Below are positions 31,745 through 42,924 of a DNA stretch of 64,000 nt, piece by piece (within the stretch, counting starts at the first letter, position 1; each line of letters begins with the position of its first letter). The notes beneath the pieces are model-generated. The model was not told the origin of the DNA, did no database searches, and saw only the letters and a program-made list of their open reading frames with translations. Source of the DNA: Galdieria sulphuraria (Eukaryota; Rhodophyta; Bangiophyceae; Galdieriales; Galdieriaceae); assembly GCF_000341285.1 (NCBI RefSeq), contig NW_005178428.1:1-64000 (forward strand), written 5' to 3'. Position numbers and translations under genes: made by a program.

Positions 31745-32358
31745 AGAAAACCAAACACTCGAAAAGAGCAATATTCCTCTTTGTAACGACTAATCGAATT
31801 GAGAAATTTGAAACGGACTAGCATTTTTTTTATTTACATTGTATTCATATTCACTAATTAAATAAGAAAAAAAACAAATGATGAATAACACTATTCATAT
31901 AAAAATATCTGTCCAACTTGCAAAGCTATTAGTGATACTTTATAATCTTCTAAAGAAGGAAATGATTCAAATCATCTTCAAATTGCCAACAATTTTTTGA
32001 GGTTAAAAATTTTTAGGAATTATTTGGGCCGAAAGAAGGCGACATTACTTGGTTGCTTTCTATTTTGTGAAAAGGTTCACCGAGTTGTAAGGGCACAAGA
32101 AGTTTGCATGTCGTTCTTTTTTCAAAGGAATTGGCAGAGTTTTCTGGAAGGTAGAGATACGGTTTGTTCGAAGAGTCTGCAGCGTACAGCAAGTTAGTAT
32201 CCTTTGGGTTCTGGTGGGATTTCGTCGAACATATACTGGAAGCGCAAGCCAAGTGCTTAGAGTTACCTTTTATTCAGTACCCCTGGAGAGTACGGTTGAG
32301 TTGGACAATTGTTGTTCGAATTGTACGAGGCTAGTGGTTTGACTAGGAAGTTGAGAGC
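31745..32358. promoter_or_regulatory. Divergent intergenic region
   Basis: 614 bp between the transporter (-) and eIF5 (+). The first 250 bp are very AT-rich. A 66-codon frame at 31997-32197 has no support and may be part of the eIF5 5' leader. Confidence 0.35.
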
Positions 32359-33759
32359 ATGGCAAGCGATATCACAAACATTACTGGAGGGGATGACCTC
32401 TTTAACCGCTACAAAATGCCACGTATTGTGGCCAAAGTAGAAGGTCGCGGTAATGGGATAAAGACTCGAATAGTAAACTGCGGTCAAGTAGCAAAGGCCT
32501 TACACCGCCCTCCAAGTTACGTTTGCAAGTTCTTTGGATGTGAACTTGGCGCACAAACAAAAATAGAAGAAAAGTCAGACGTCTATATAGTTAATGGAGC
32601 ACATGAACAGCAGGTATTGATGGAGGTTTTGCAAAAGTTCATCAAGATGTTCGTGCTGTGTGCCAACTGCAATCTCCCTGAAACGGACTTGCAGGTGGAC
32701 AAGAAAGGGAACATCAAACAAGTTTGTGCTGCTTGCGGTCACAGTGAACTTGTGAATATGGCACACAAACTATGTACTTTTATTCAAAATCACCCTCCTG
32801 AAGGAAAGAGCACTTCGAAGAAAGAGGCAAGGAAAAAGAAGAAAGAAGAAGTTGACGTCATAAAGAAGAGTTCCAGATCACGTAAGAAGAAAACAGAAGA
32901 TGATACACAATCCAAAAGATCTTCTAGGAGCAACCAAACTTCAAGCCAAGACAGTAATGAAGAAGAAGTTGAGGAAAATGGTGTAGAGAACGACAGCCTT
33001 GAAACAAATGTGTTACCCCCAGGTGGATTAGGCAACGCTAATCTTGATGAATTGGCAGAAAACGCCGCAAAGAGTCTCGTCATAAGCTCTACTAATTCGC
33101 CCAAGCAGTCCAAACCAGGGAAAAATGAAGGAGATGATCATTTGCAATGGTCTGCAGATACATCCAAAGAAGCTGTAAAGGCAAGACAGGCAGAGGCGGC
33201 AGCAGCAGCAAAAGTTTTGGAAGGTTTGACGGAATCCAAGAAGAAGAAAGGTACTGTTCCTGTCGAGAACGATAGGAAAGAAGATCCAATAGCATCTTTG
33301 CGGGAGTTCAGCACAAATCACAGTGTTCCAGTAATAGCAGAGAAAGTACTAGAATGGTTCCCTTCCAATGAAAGCTCACTGGCGGATCAAACAGAACAAG
33401 TCTTACGGTCTTTGTTGAGAAGCGAGGATGTGAAAGCAAAAGGATTAGAAAGCAAGGTTCAAATGATTGCTGGAGTTATCCGTGCTTTGGCAGCGTCTGG
33501 AGGTAACTCACAAGTTCCTGTTGAAATCCAGTGGAAGATGTGTAACTACACGGAAGAATTATGTGCAAACTTGGCCAAGGTTCCGGTAGCAGTTCTTTTA
33601 AAAGTGCTTTATGATGAAGATGTGGTAGAAGAAGATATAATACTAAAATGGTATTATACTGAAAGCAAAACAAAGAGCGGAAAGCTTGCTAGGACTAATG
33701 CTTCTGCGTTGATTGAATGGTTGGAGAATGCTGAGTCGGAAAGTGATTCTTCAGCTTGA
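32359..33759 (+). CDS. EIF5: Translation initiation factor eIF5, 466 aa
   Basis: Intronless. The N-terminal GAP domain starts with [20 protein letters not shown] and contains [19 protein letters not shown] with the arginine finger region. The zinc ribbon is CANC..CAACG. A Lys/Ser-rich linker follows, then the C-terminal W2/HEAT domain with acidic-aromatic boxes ([28 protein letters not shown]). The factor stimulates GTP hydrolysis by eIF2 in the 43S complex. Length is close to plant eIF5. Confidence 0.97.
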   Translation: MASDITNITGGDDLFNRYKMPRIVAKVEGRGNGIKTRIVNCGQVAKALHRPPSYVCKFFGCELGAQTKIEEKSDVYIVNGAHEQQVLMEVLQKFIKMFVLCANCNLPETDLQVDKKGNIKQVCAACGHSELVNMAHKLCTFIQNHPPEGKSTSKKEARKKKKEEVDVIKKSSRSRKKKTEDDTQSKRSSRSNQTSSQDSNEEEVEENGVENDSLETNVLPPGGLGNANLDELAENAAKSLVISSTNSPKQSKPGKNEGDDHLQWSADTSKEAVKARQAEAAAAAKVLEGLTESKKKKGTVPVENDRKEDPIASLREFSTNHSVPVIAEKVLEWFPSNESSLADQTEQVLRSLLRSEDVKAKGLESKVQMIAGVIRALAASGGNSQVPVEIQWKMCNYTEELCANLAKVPVAVLLKVLYDEDVVEEDIILKWYYTESKTKSGKLARTNASALIEWLENAESESDSSA

Positions 33760-33926
33760 TTGCTTGGGTTGAAAGTATTGTGTGATTTGTTGATCCAACT
33801 TGTGGAATAAAGTGCGTTTCAAGAAAAGGAATCGCTCCCATTTCAATTGATTTGTTTTTAGTGTGTTGGACGACGTCGATTGCGTTAACAGGACATTGTA
33901 GTTTTGGTTTCTAGTGGAACATACAT

Positions 33927-34502
<576 letters not shown>

Positions 34503-34814
34503 ACAGCACAAAATTGTGTGGATATTATCCAGAACATACAATGCTCATGATTTACAGTGAATGAGTCTACGGGAACTTGGTTTGCATCATAAAACTTTGC
34601 GGCAATCGATTAAGCTTCACTCACTCATTTGGTCAAAAGGATGAAAGCAAAGAGCTTTCTATAGCTCTTATCAAAGAATGGACCAGTTTTGAATGAATTG
34701 AAACTCAACCATTAGAAACAAATCACTTGTCTTTAGTTGGCTGGAAATTTCTTCAAACTACACAACACAATTGAAACTAACACTACATCAAACAGAAACT
34801 AAATGCTAAATTTT
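34503..34814. other. Convergent spacer, nothing seen
   Basis: 312 bp between the 3' ends of RPS15 (+) and the Ras-like gene (-). It should contain both polyadenylation regions. No gene is seen. Confidence 0.4.
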
Positions 34815-35578
34815 TCAAATAATACTACATCGTGTAGAGTTTGAGCTTGTCGGTATTTCTATAGAGCTCCGTTGAAAGTACATTCCCTCCACTTCAGCTA
34901 ATAATAAAGTAAAAACTTTTGAGACATTCTGACCCGACTTTGCTGAACACTCCACAAACGGACAATTCAATTTCTCTGCTAAACTCTTTCCTTCTTCTAC
35001 TGAAACTTCTCTCTTATCGGCAGAATCCAAAAGATTACCAACTAATATTTTGGGAACATTGTTCGTTCCTAACGCCTCTGCAAGCAGTCTATGCGCAACC
35101 GGAACCATGTCAAACGAACCACCATCACAGATGGAATAAACAAACGCATATCCATCGACGCCAATAGTAAGCTGTGTTCCTAAATACGAGTACTCGTCCT
35201 GTCCTCCCTATTCAACAAATAAGCTTCCAAATATGTACAACAACAGCCACTTTACCGTATCCAGTATCTCCAAGTTGTAAGTCTCGTTTCTGTGTTTACA
35301 AGTAGCGTGATAAGAATCCTAGGAAAAGGTAGAAGCAATAAGGCATAAATCACAAAAACTAGCGTCAACCACCTCTATTGTAGGAAGATAGGACTCCAAA
35401 AAGGTGTCTTCTGCAAAGCGAGTAGCAATAGAAGATTTTCCTAAGACTAGGTTCAGACTCGAGCAAAAAAAAGAGTTTATAACATACCGACTCCTTTTGC
35501 ACCCAACAACGCTACCCTCCTAAACTTGTTTCCGTCAAGTCGGAAAAAGACGTTACTGTTGCGAGAATCTTCCTCCAT
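34815..35578 (-). CDS. Ras/Rheb-like small GTPase with CaaX box, 204 aa
   Basis: Four exons, complement(35488..35578, 35373..35440, 35256..35318, 34815..35207), with introns of 47, 54 and 48 nt. G1 is GAKGVGKSS; switch I is YLPTIE then DSY across a splice; G3 is DTGGQDEYS; G4 is VGNLLD; G5 is ECSAKSG. The protein ends CSII, a prenylation CaaX box, so it should sit on a membrane. The Ras-12 position is Lys (Rheb has Arg near there), Ras-59 is Gly, and the NKxD Lys is Leu. It is Ras-superfamily with certainty; Ras versus Rheb is not decided. Confidence 0.9.
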
Positions 35579-35860
35579 GAATACTAGAAATTACAAAAGA
35601 GTCTCGCATATGCAGGATATTATCTGTATAAAACACTCTTGCGTCCAAGAAAACAATGGATACTTTGGAAGAGAAGAAAAGCCTCAATACCAAACAGGAC
35701 AGCAAATTGACAAAGATACACTTGAAGCAAATCGAGGGATATGTTGTACATCGTCATTTGGGCTTCAATAGCCACAAATACATTGGAATCTCGTTGAGAT
35801 GGGAGAGTTGGCAAGGTTTTTACAGCTTTATATGCAACAACCAGAAGGATTCCAGTATCC

Positions 35861-37953
35861 TTAAATCGCTTTTCTAGTTTTGTTCCATCTTTGCATGGCA
35901 GTAGATATATATGGGTGCTCTCTGTGCAAAGTATGAGAATTAGGACTGGGCTATTTGTTTTTGAGCTACTCACTCAAGAACTTGACTCAACTCTTCAGGA
36001 GATATTACTAAAATAGCAGGTTGAAGCTCCATAGCATTTCTACCCTCGATATGTCGTTCTTGAAATCGTATCAGTTGGAGATCCAAGAGACCTATGAAAA
36101 GAATGTTTTCTCAAGTGGAGGAGCTTCTCGTTGTTTCTTACGACTGAACGCTTTCCAAGCTATTGGCCGTTTATAAGAGTCCGTTGTAAAGGTAGCGGAA
36201 TCTATATAGGAATCAAATCTCACTTTAAGTATCGTTATTATACTGACAACTACTCACCAGAGTTGAACTCATTTTTAAGATATTCTTGATAAATTCTTTC
36301 AAATGAAAAAGCTACCAACTTCGTGCTGGCTCGTTCTTTTTCATTCTTATCCATGCTACGGCACGTTAGACGGCAAAGAGAAGACAAAAGCGCAACTTCC
36401 AACACAGAAAGATTTTTGAGCATCTGCATTCTTCCAACACTCTGTTTGAGTTGGCAGCTACCATGCCTTATGATATCTAATCCCAAATGTGAACGATTCT
36501 AAAGAAAGTAGGAAACGCATACCAAGGTCAAATTTAGGAACTCCAAACTCGTCCAATGATAGATTGGTTATTATGTAGAAAACGAGCTAAAATTGTGTAT
36601 AACATTCCAAGTTTCCATTATGAACAAATAAGACTTACACTAAGAAAAGATGAAACGTTTGGAGTGAATCCCAAAAAATTCTCGAGTATATGATTCCACT
36701 CGGTATCTTGAACGAATTTGGATATCTGTTGATTGAAAGCTTGTTTAATAGTTCTGAAAAATTATACGATAGTTAGACAACGTGACGATTCGAAATAATT
36801 GAGGTGCATTCTTACTCTATAGATGAAGGTGCATCACAGTCAATGCAGAGGAGTGACTCGAGAATCTTGAGGACTTTTTCGATATCGTTGAGAGCGGGCA
36901 TGTAATATATGCGATGTGAAAATCGAGACTTGATTCTTTTTTCCAGAGAGTCCACCTTAAAGTTGTATAAGTATTCGAACGTAAATATGATGGACTCCAC
37001 TCACAATATCATGCTGCTGTGAGGTGGCAAGAACAACTCCGCGTATACGGTTTCTCTGCAAAAAAATTCATACGGCGATATAGTGTGTCTCATTCCTTTC
37101 CTACCTGAAAAGATTCGAAAATGCGATATATGAATGACTGATTTTTTTCTCTGATAAAGTATTCAAAGTCATAGAGCAAAAATAAATAGGTGGTCAAAGT
37201 GTCCTCAGAAGTTGGTTCCAGAAGGTCATCCTCTGGTGTCGACTCTTCAACTTCCTATTTATCCAGTTACAGCTTGTTCTTCATAAGATACTAGAAGATA
37301 CCTTACTTTGTTTGGTAGGCTATTTTTGAGTTGAACGTGAGTCTCCTTCATAGGTCCTTCACGCAGGGCATGAACTGCACCGTACAAACGAATCACTTTC
37401 AAATTTTGTATTGATTCATCTACTTGCACCCTTTGCAAGGTTTCTTCTACTAATATCTTCTTCCCGGAGCCTGCAGAACCAATTAGAATGATAGACTCAC
37501 CTTGAGGAGCAGGATTTCGGAGCAGTGTTTCAATAGTTTTTGATATGCTCAAGAAATCCTGAAAACAATCATTGTGGTGTTCTCAAAACTCAAAGTGAAA
37601 TTTACCCGATCTTCCCAAGTTGTCAACTTTGTTTGACAAAGTTTATTCAACAAATATTCCTGTATTTCCTGTTGAAGCTGTATACATTGGTATTGCTTCA
37701 GTGAAACAGCAACATTTGATACAAACTCTGAGCTCTTTTTTGAAGTGTGTTGCAGTTTTTGTGGCTGCTTTGCCGTCTTACGCTGTTTTGGTTTTACAAC
37801 TTTATGTGGCTCATACGGTCTATTGCGCAACTGCATAGAGCAAATTATGTAATCCAAATTTGGCGCCATTTGAAAGTATTTTCTAGACAATTTCTGAGGG
37901 CGCGTTTGTAGAAGGAATTTTCGAACGATTGGGCCATGCGAGATCCACGACAT
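35861..37953 (-). CDS. ORC4: Origin recognition complex subunit 4, 525 aa
   Basis: Eleven exons, complement(37606..37953, 37307..37558, 37105..37254, 37005..37055, 36816..36955, 36639..36753, 36523..36586, 36258..36476, 36142..36201, 35974..36091, 35861..35921); introns are 46-62 nt. Walker A is GSAGSGKK and Walker B-like LLYDFEYF. The sensor region is VVLATSQQHDI, followed by LEKRIKSRFSHRIYYMPAL, the strongest ORC4 mark. The winged-helix C-terminus has WKAFSRLLDLQLIRF, and the last exon ends HPYISTAMQRW. It marks replication origins as part of the ORC ring. The start could also be Met29 at 37869. It is head-to-head with the SDR gene, 17 bp apart. Confidence 0.9.
37859..37867. promoter_or_regulatory. 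TTTGGCGCC motif, E2F-like
   Basis: A perfect TTTSSCGC E2F consensus near the 5' end of ORC4, an E2F target in plants and animals. It overlaps the codons of Met29-Ala-Pro, so it may simply be coding sequence. Confidence 0.25.
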
Positions 37954-37970
37954 TTTAGATTTGAACCACC

Positions 37971-38845
37971 ATGTCAGATAAAGGTCTGGTTGTAGTTATA
38001 GGTGCAACAGGTCCCCTTGGAAAAGAGTGTGTATTGGCTCTGGAAAGTCAAGGTTATCATGTTCGGGCAGCTAGTAGAAGGGTTGAAGTTGCTCGGGAGA
38101 TGTTGTTGAAAAGTGTCAAAAATCCCTCTAGAGTGGTAAGTAGTTTCAGAAGCTGAAATTTTTGCTTAGAATATATAGGATTTTGTGCACGTCGATGTTC
38201 TGGAAAATTCAGTACTTTCTAGCGTATTGAAAGATGCTCATGCTGTGTTTTTCTGTGCGTCAGCTTCAGCAGGTTGGAGGGTTCCAGGTACTTCGAAAAA
38301 TACTCCGAAACAGGTCGATTATTTGGGAGCAGTTCATGTCGCTGAAGCAGCAGCACAAGCAAAAGTCAAACGACTCGTTTTAGTGAGCTCAGCTATGGTT
38401 ACAAATAGAACTTCGTTTCCATATCTGTTCTTAAACTCGTCCTTTGGTCGAATAAGTGAGTAATACCCTATTGTGTTTATTTACTGAATTTGTGTCGATA
38501 GTGCACTGGAAAAGACAAGGAGAACTTGGCGTCATAGAGACTCATGAAAAAAATCCAGAGATGGCTTACACTATTGTTCGACCCGGACATCTTATCAATG
38601 AAGCATCAAAGGGAGCCAAGTCCATAATGGTTGACCAAGGTGACCGCATTAGTTGGAGAGTATCTAGAGCAGATGTAGCACAAATATGTTGTGCCTGCTT
38701 GCAAGTGGAAAATACGATGAACGCCACCTTTGAAGTGGCTGGAAGGAAACAAGCAACGTCACAATCCAACCCTCCGGATACCTACGAAGCCTTGTTAACC
38801 ACTATAAAACCGGATAAGAAACTTTCAACCACAGGGCAATCATAA
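37971..38845 (+). CDS. Atypical short-chain dehydrogenase, NmrA/NAD(P)-binding, 261 aa
   Basis: Exons 37971..38135, 38179..38455 and 38502..38845, with introns of 43 and 46 nt; the 43-nt intron is joint smallest here. The Rossmann motif VVVIGATGPLGKECVLAL is at the N-terminus. RAASRR then follows, and LVLVSSAMV is the beta-strand with the Ser. MHWKRQGELGVIE and YTIVRPGHL match the atypical SDR group of plant and cyanobacterial proteins. The catalytic Tyr-x3-Lys is replaced by a HWK motif. No transit peptide is visible. The substrate is unknown. Confidence 0.85.
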
Positions 38846-39062
38846 ATGTCTTTGAAAGGCAACATTTGGTATGTTTGATATTTGTTGTCTCAAACGTTGT
38901 GCATTTAAAATAAATTCATGTGGGCATTGCTAAAGCGGGGATGACGTGACGCCTAGCTAAGAGCTTCCTTGTGTGATAACTTAGTCGCCATGTGTTTGTT
39001 GTTTTACACAAACCCAAGGGATATTATTTCAACAAAAAAACTTTTCAGTAACTTTTGAAGCT

Positions 39063-40019
39063 ATGGAAACTTCTCTTCATAGCCCTTTGTCCGTAACCAC
39101 CTTGGGGGCTTCCCAAAGGTCGTTACCTCCCAAGTTCTTTGTGCAGTATTTAGACCAATGGCTTATTGTTGACTTGCGTTGCTCTCAGTTGTACAGTCTG
39201 GGTCATATCAAGGGGTCTCGCAACCTTCCTTTAAATAAGAAGAAACTTCTGAACGTTCAACTTTCTGAGTTGTATCTCCATAAATGTCTGCGAAAACTTT
39301 CCAAATTTATCAATGAAAGGTTAAAAAAGAAGCAGGTTTGTTATATTGTCTTGTATGACCACTCTTCTACGGAAACTACTGTGTGGAATCCTATTTGGAA
39401 GTTGCATAACCGATGTCAGCAACAGATGTTTCAGGGCTGTAGTTTCTTTGTTTTAAATGGAGGATTTTCTCTTTTCAGTAATCTTTATCCGAGGCACACT
39501 GTTAGTTGCCAAGTTATAGAATGCTCCCGGAAGACCCAAGCGCTGATTCCTCTGTTGCGTTGTAGTGTTTTCCAAGATTCCTTTCCTTGTAAGATACTTT
39601 CGTTTGTTTATTTGGGAAACGAGCGCAATGCGAGTGATAGAGATGCATTGGATTTATTAGGCATCACTCATATATTGATCGTAGGTGAAGAGTTAGTGGC
39701 ACATTTCCCTGGCATATATGAATATAAGCAACTAATGATACGCGACTTGGAAACGCAAGACTTGCATCCATTTTTAGATGAAGCCATTGCGTTTATTGAA
39801 AAGGTTAAGCTTTCAGGAAGAATTCTAGTTCATTGTTATGCTGGAGTTTCTCGCTCTGCTGCTGTAGTTTTGGCATATTTGATTTATCTTGGAAATACCT
39901 TTGAAGAAGCATGGAAGTTTCTTATTGTTCAAAAGAGTGATGTGCAACCACTTGGTAACTTTATTCTTCAGCTGAAACAGTATGAAGAACGTTGGAAGAG
40001 TTTGCAAGACGCTGTATGA
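39063..40019 (+). CDS. Rhodanese plus dual-specificity phosphatase (MKP architecture), 318 aa
   Basis: Intronless. Residues about 25-150 form a rhodanese/CDC25-like domain (WLIVDLRCSQLYSLGHIKGS). From about 180 comes a dual-specificity phosphatase domain: KILSFVYLGNERNASD, LLGITHILIVG, MIRDLETQDL with the general-acid Asp, and the active site VHCYAGVSRSAAV. This order is that of MAP-kinase phosphatases. The rhodanese-domain site for MAPK docking is not obvious. It probably dephosphorylates a MAPK-like kinase in cytosol or nucleus. Confidence 0.9.
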   Translation: METSLHSPLSVTTLGASQRSLPPKFFVQYLDQWLIVDLRCSQLYSLGHIKGSRNLPLNKKKLLNVQLSELYLHKCLRKLSKFINERLKKKQVCYIVLYDHSSTETTVWNPIWKLHNRCQQQMFQGCSFFVLNGGFSLFSNLYPRHTVSCQVIECSRKTQALIPLLRCSVFQDSFPCKILSFVYLGNERNASDRDALDLLGITHILIVGEELVAHFPGIYEYKQLMIRDLETQDLHPFLDEAIAFIEKVKLSGRILVHCYAGVSRSAAVVLAYLIYLGNTFEEAWKFLIVQKSDVQPLGNFILQLKQYEERWKSLQDAV

Positions 40020-40104
40020 CCTACTTGTGTAGAGACTGTATTCAATGTGTTTGGATCAAAATACTGTCTTGTGAATAAGGAATAAGAATATTTGCTTTAT
40101 TTTT

Positions 40105-40719
40105 TCAAATACTTGCTGTAATCATTGGATATTCCACTTCCTGACGAAGTTTTGTTCCCGCGAGGCACTCTATAAGTTGCAAGGCAAACTCGATGGCTGT
40201 CCCTGGCCCTCTACTAGTAACACACTTTTTGTCTGCATCAACAACGACTCGTTCTACGGTAGTTTAGAAAAGTGAGTAGTTTATATGACTCTTCAACTTA
40301 CCTTTTATGTGTTCCTTTGCAACGTTGTCTATTTTATCCTCCACGCTGGGATGGCAAGTGGCACGTGCAGGCAATAAGCCCAAAGAGTACAACACTATGG
40401 CTGGCGACGCACAAATAGCACCAAACCAGCGGTTCTCCACTGCTTGCCTTTTCAGTAGCTTTGCCAATAGCTCACTTGCTGCCAGGTTTTCTGCACCTTT
40501 TGCTCCGCCAGGTAGAACTATCAAGTCATATACTCTATCTCTGCACTCGGATAGCAGACAGTCAGCAACTATTTGTACTTGTCGTGAACAAACCACACTC
40601 GTGGTGTCGTGTACAGAGGCAACAGTGACTTCGAAGCCTGCTCTTCTAAGGGTATCTATAACACATACGGCTTCTATTTCTTCTGTTCCATTGGCGATGG
40701 GAACCAACACTAGAAACAT
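40105..40719 (-). CDS. DJ-1/PARK7-family protein, 188 aa
   Basis: Exons complement(40302..40719, 40105..40253), with a 48-nt intron in phase 1. VPIANGTEEIEAV holds the Glu that pairs with the reactive Cys; FGAICASPAIVL has the nucleophile-elbow Cys, and LIVLPGG the oxyanion region. Exon 2 adds VTSRGPGTAIEFALQLIE, the conserved end of the fold. Members act in redox defence and glyoxal detoxification. Length equals human DJ-1. Confidence 0.95.
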
Positions 40720-41274
40720 TGTGCCCCAGAAATGATTATGGAAGAGAATGGAGATATGTTTGCTTTCTAAAAGAGATTGTCATTTGTTTTGGCTTTCATG
40801 GATAACTTTTCAGTTGGTCTGTAAACTCTTGTAGAGAAACAACAGGTCCTTATGAAATATCCAGTGATAGCTATTCGTAAAATCACACGCTGTAGACCTT
40901 AGTACTGGAAAATCCTTCAACATTTCAGGATGTTACTGAATGATGGTGAGTCTTATTCAAAGTACTACGCCATAGAATTTTGTCTCCTTAGAACGACTCA
41001 TCTGAAATTGATCAATTTTGGAATAGAACGGAATGCAATTGGCTATGTAACTGAAGAAACGACCAAAAACATGGCTAATTCTGGAAAGTCAGAGCCAAAG
41101 GAAGTCAAATGGCTAAAGAACTTTGGTCTTTGTGGGAATTCCGGATACACTTATCAATGGTCTTACACAAAATGCTTTATATTCACAACTTCCAATATAT
41201 TGCTCTGATCCCATCAAAAACTATCCAAGGACAATTGAAATACAATAAGCCCCTACAAGAAGCAAGTTGTTTCT
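40720..41274. other. Intergenic, no supported gene
   Basis: 555 bp between DJ-1 (-) and Msp1 (-). A 92-codon plus-strand frame (40930-41208) and a shorter one at 41109 lack family resemblance and are not called. Confidence 0.35.
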
Positions 41275-42704
41275 CTAGGGAGATGATTCGTTATGCTTGT
41301 TTACTTTTGCCTCATTGTTGTTGTTGCTATCCAATATATGCATTTGAGATACAAGTCTGTTTAAAAAGGTAGAAACTATTTCATCCTGATTATCTCTTGC
41401 CAAAGATGCCTCATATTGCTTTTCACAGTGTTCACGATAGGAATTACTCTTCCAAATAGTTGGAACCACTGTCTCCTTGGCATTCAATACATCGCGAGTT
41501 CTTAATGGTCTTATGGTTCGACTATATTCGTTAGCCAAATTGGCAAAGCTGCTTATTCCTTGTTCCTGTTGCTTCTTGCCATTGGCCAATAACTTCTTTT
41601 CCTTTTGTAAAGCTTCTCGAATAGGTTGATACGCAGCAACTCGACATATTTCCTTTAAATCGCTTCCCGTCAACCCTGGCGTTTCTTCTGCTATACGGTC
41701 AAAGTCAAAGCCTTGTTCTAAAACAATTTCAGAGAGAATAACTTGCAAGATTTCCTTCCTTTCAGAGGTTGTAGGATAATCCACCAAAAATGAACGAGGC
41801 ATGCGTCGGAGAATAGCAGCATCAATGTCCCAAGGGCGATTAGTAGCACCAACTACGATTACTGCAGCATTAGGGTCACTTAACAGTCCGTCCCATAGCG
41901 ACATAAACTCAGCCTTCATATCTCGATATGCTTCGTGATCATAGGCACTCCTTTCACGGAACAATGAGTCTATTTCGTCAATAAAAAGAATACAAGGTTG
42001 AATCTTATAAGCAAGTGAGAAGATTGCGTGGACCAGTTGGTTGGTCTCACCAACCCATTTGCTCAAAATAGTGCTAGGCGATATAGGAATAAAACTGGCA
42101 CGACTTGCTTTAGCCAATGCTTTTACCAGCAGTGTCTTACCCGTTCCAGGGGGACCTAATGAAGAAGAGCGTCAGATCATTCCAAATAATAATAGGCAAT
42201 ATCATCTTACCATATAGCAAAACACCTTTAGTGGGTGATAAAAGAAAAGATGAAGAAAACAACTCAGGCCGAAGTAAAGGAAGCAATACGGTCTCTTCTA
42301 ACGATTCTTTTATCTCCTTCAAACCTCCAACTGCAGTAAAATCAGCGTCGAGTTGGTCAGGTAACACCAACTCTTGTGCAACGACCGCTTCCAATGAAGT
42401 CAAGTCATCCAAGTCATATGCTTTGCTATTCAACTTTCTTAATCTATTTTAATGAGTTTAGAAAGACAAGCAAAAGTGATAATAAGACAACGCAAAACAA
42501 CCTTTGTGACAGCTCTTGTCGCTTCTTCCTCAAGGCCTTTTTCTGTTCATGGAGGGGGTCCAATTTGTTTTTAAGAAAGTTACCACCTATGATAACTACA
42601 GCTAAACTCAGTGCTGCAGCCAAAAGTTCACCAAAAATAGCGTCTAAAGTAAGTCCTAAACGACCATTCCCACCGTTACTACTACTTCCACCATTCGACG
42701 ACAT
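41275..42704 (-). CDS. Msp1/ATAD1 outer-membrane AAA ATPase, 438 aa
   Basis: Exons complement(42502..42704, 42211..42443, 41275..42155), with introns of 58 and 55 nt. A Gly/Ser-rich N-terminus leads to one transmembrane helix, LAAALSLAVVIIGGNFL. The AAA core has GGLKEIKESLEETVLLPL, Walker A GPPGTGKT (restored by splicing), Walker B ILFIDEIDSLF, sensor 1 VVGATNRPWDIDAAILRR, and a Met instead of Phe after RR. Msp1 extracts mislocalised tail-anchored proteins from mitochondrial and peroxisomal membranes. The start is set at MSSNGG; an ATG at 42785 would add 27 residues. Confidence 0.93.
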
Positions 42705-42924
42705 TCCTTTATAACCAAGACAATGCTCAATGCTGTCGAGACTATGAAAAGTTATTACGAAAATTTTTTCCTTATTCAAAAACATGTATTGTTATTGCAT
42801 TGTTTCTTATCTTTATGGTAGCTAGTTGAAAAAGGTCATTCGGCATTTATTTCATCTTGATGGTTTTGGTGATCGTTTTGTTGTGACGACAGTGAACACG
42901 AGTTGAATATTTCTTCTTCTCCAT

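Noticed and set aside
32790-33321. Long minus-strand frames opposite eIF5
   Set aside because: They are the antisense of the Lys/Glu-rich eIF5 linker; the sense strand is certain.
40930-41372. Two overlapping plus-strand frames
   Set aside because: No homology-like motif, frames conflict, and no splice solution improves either.
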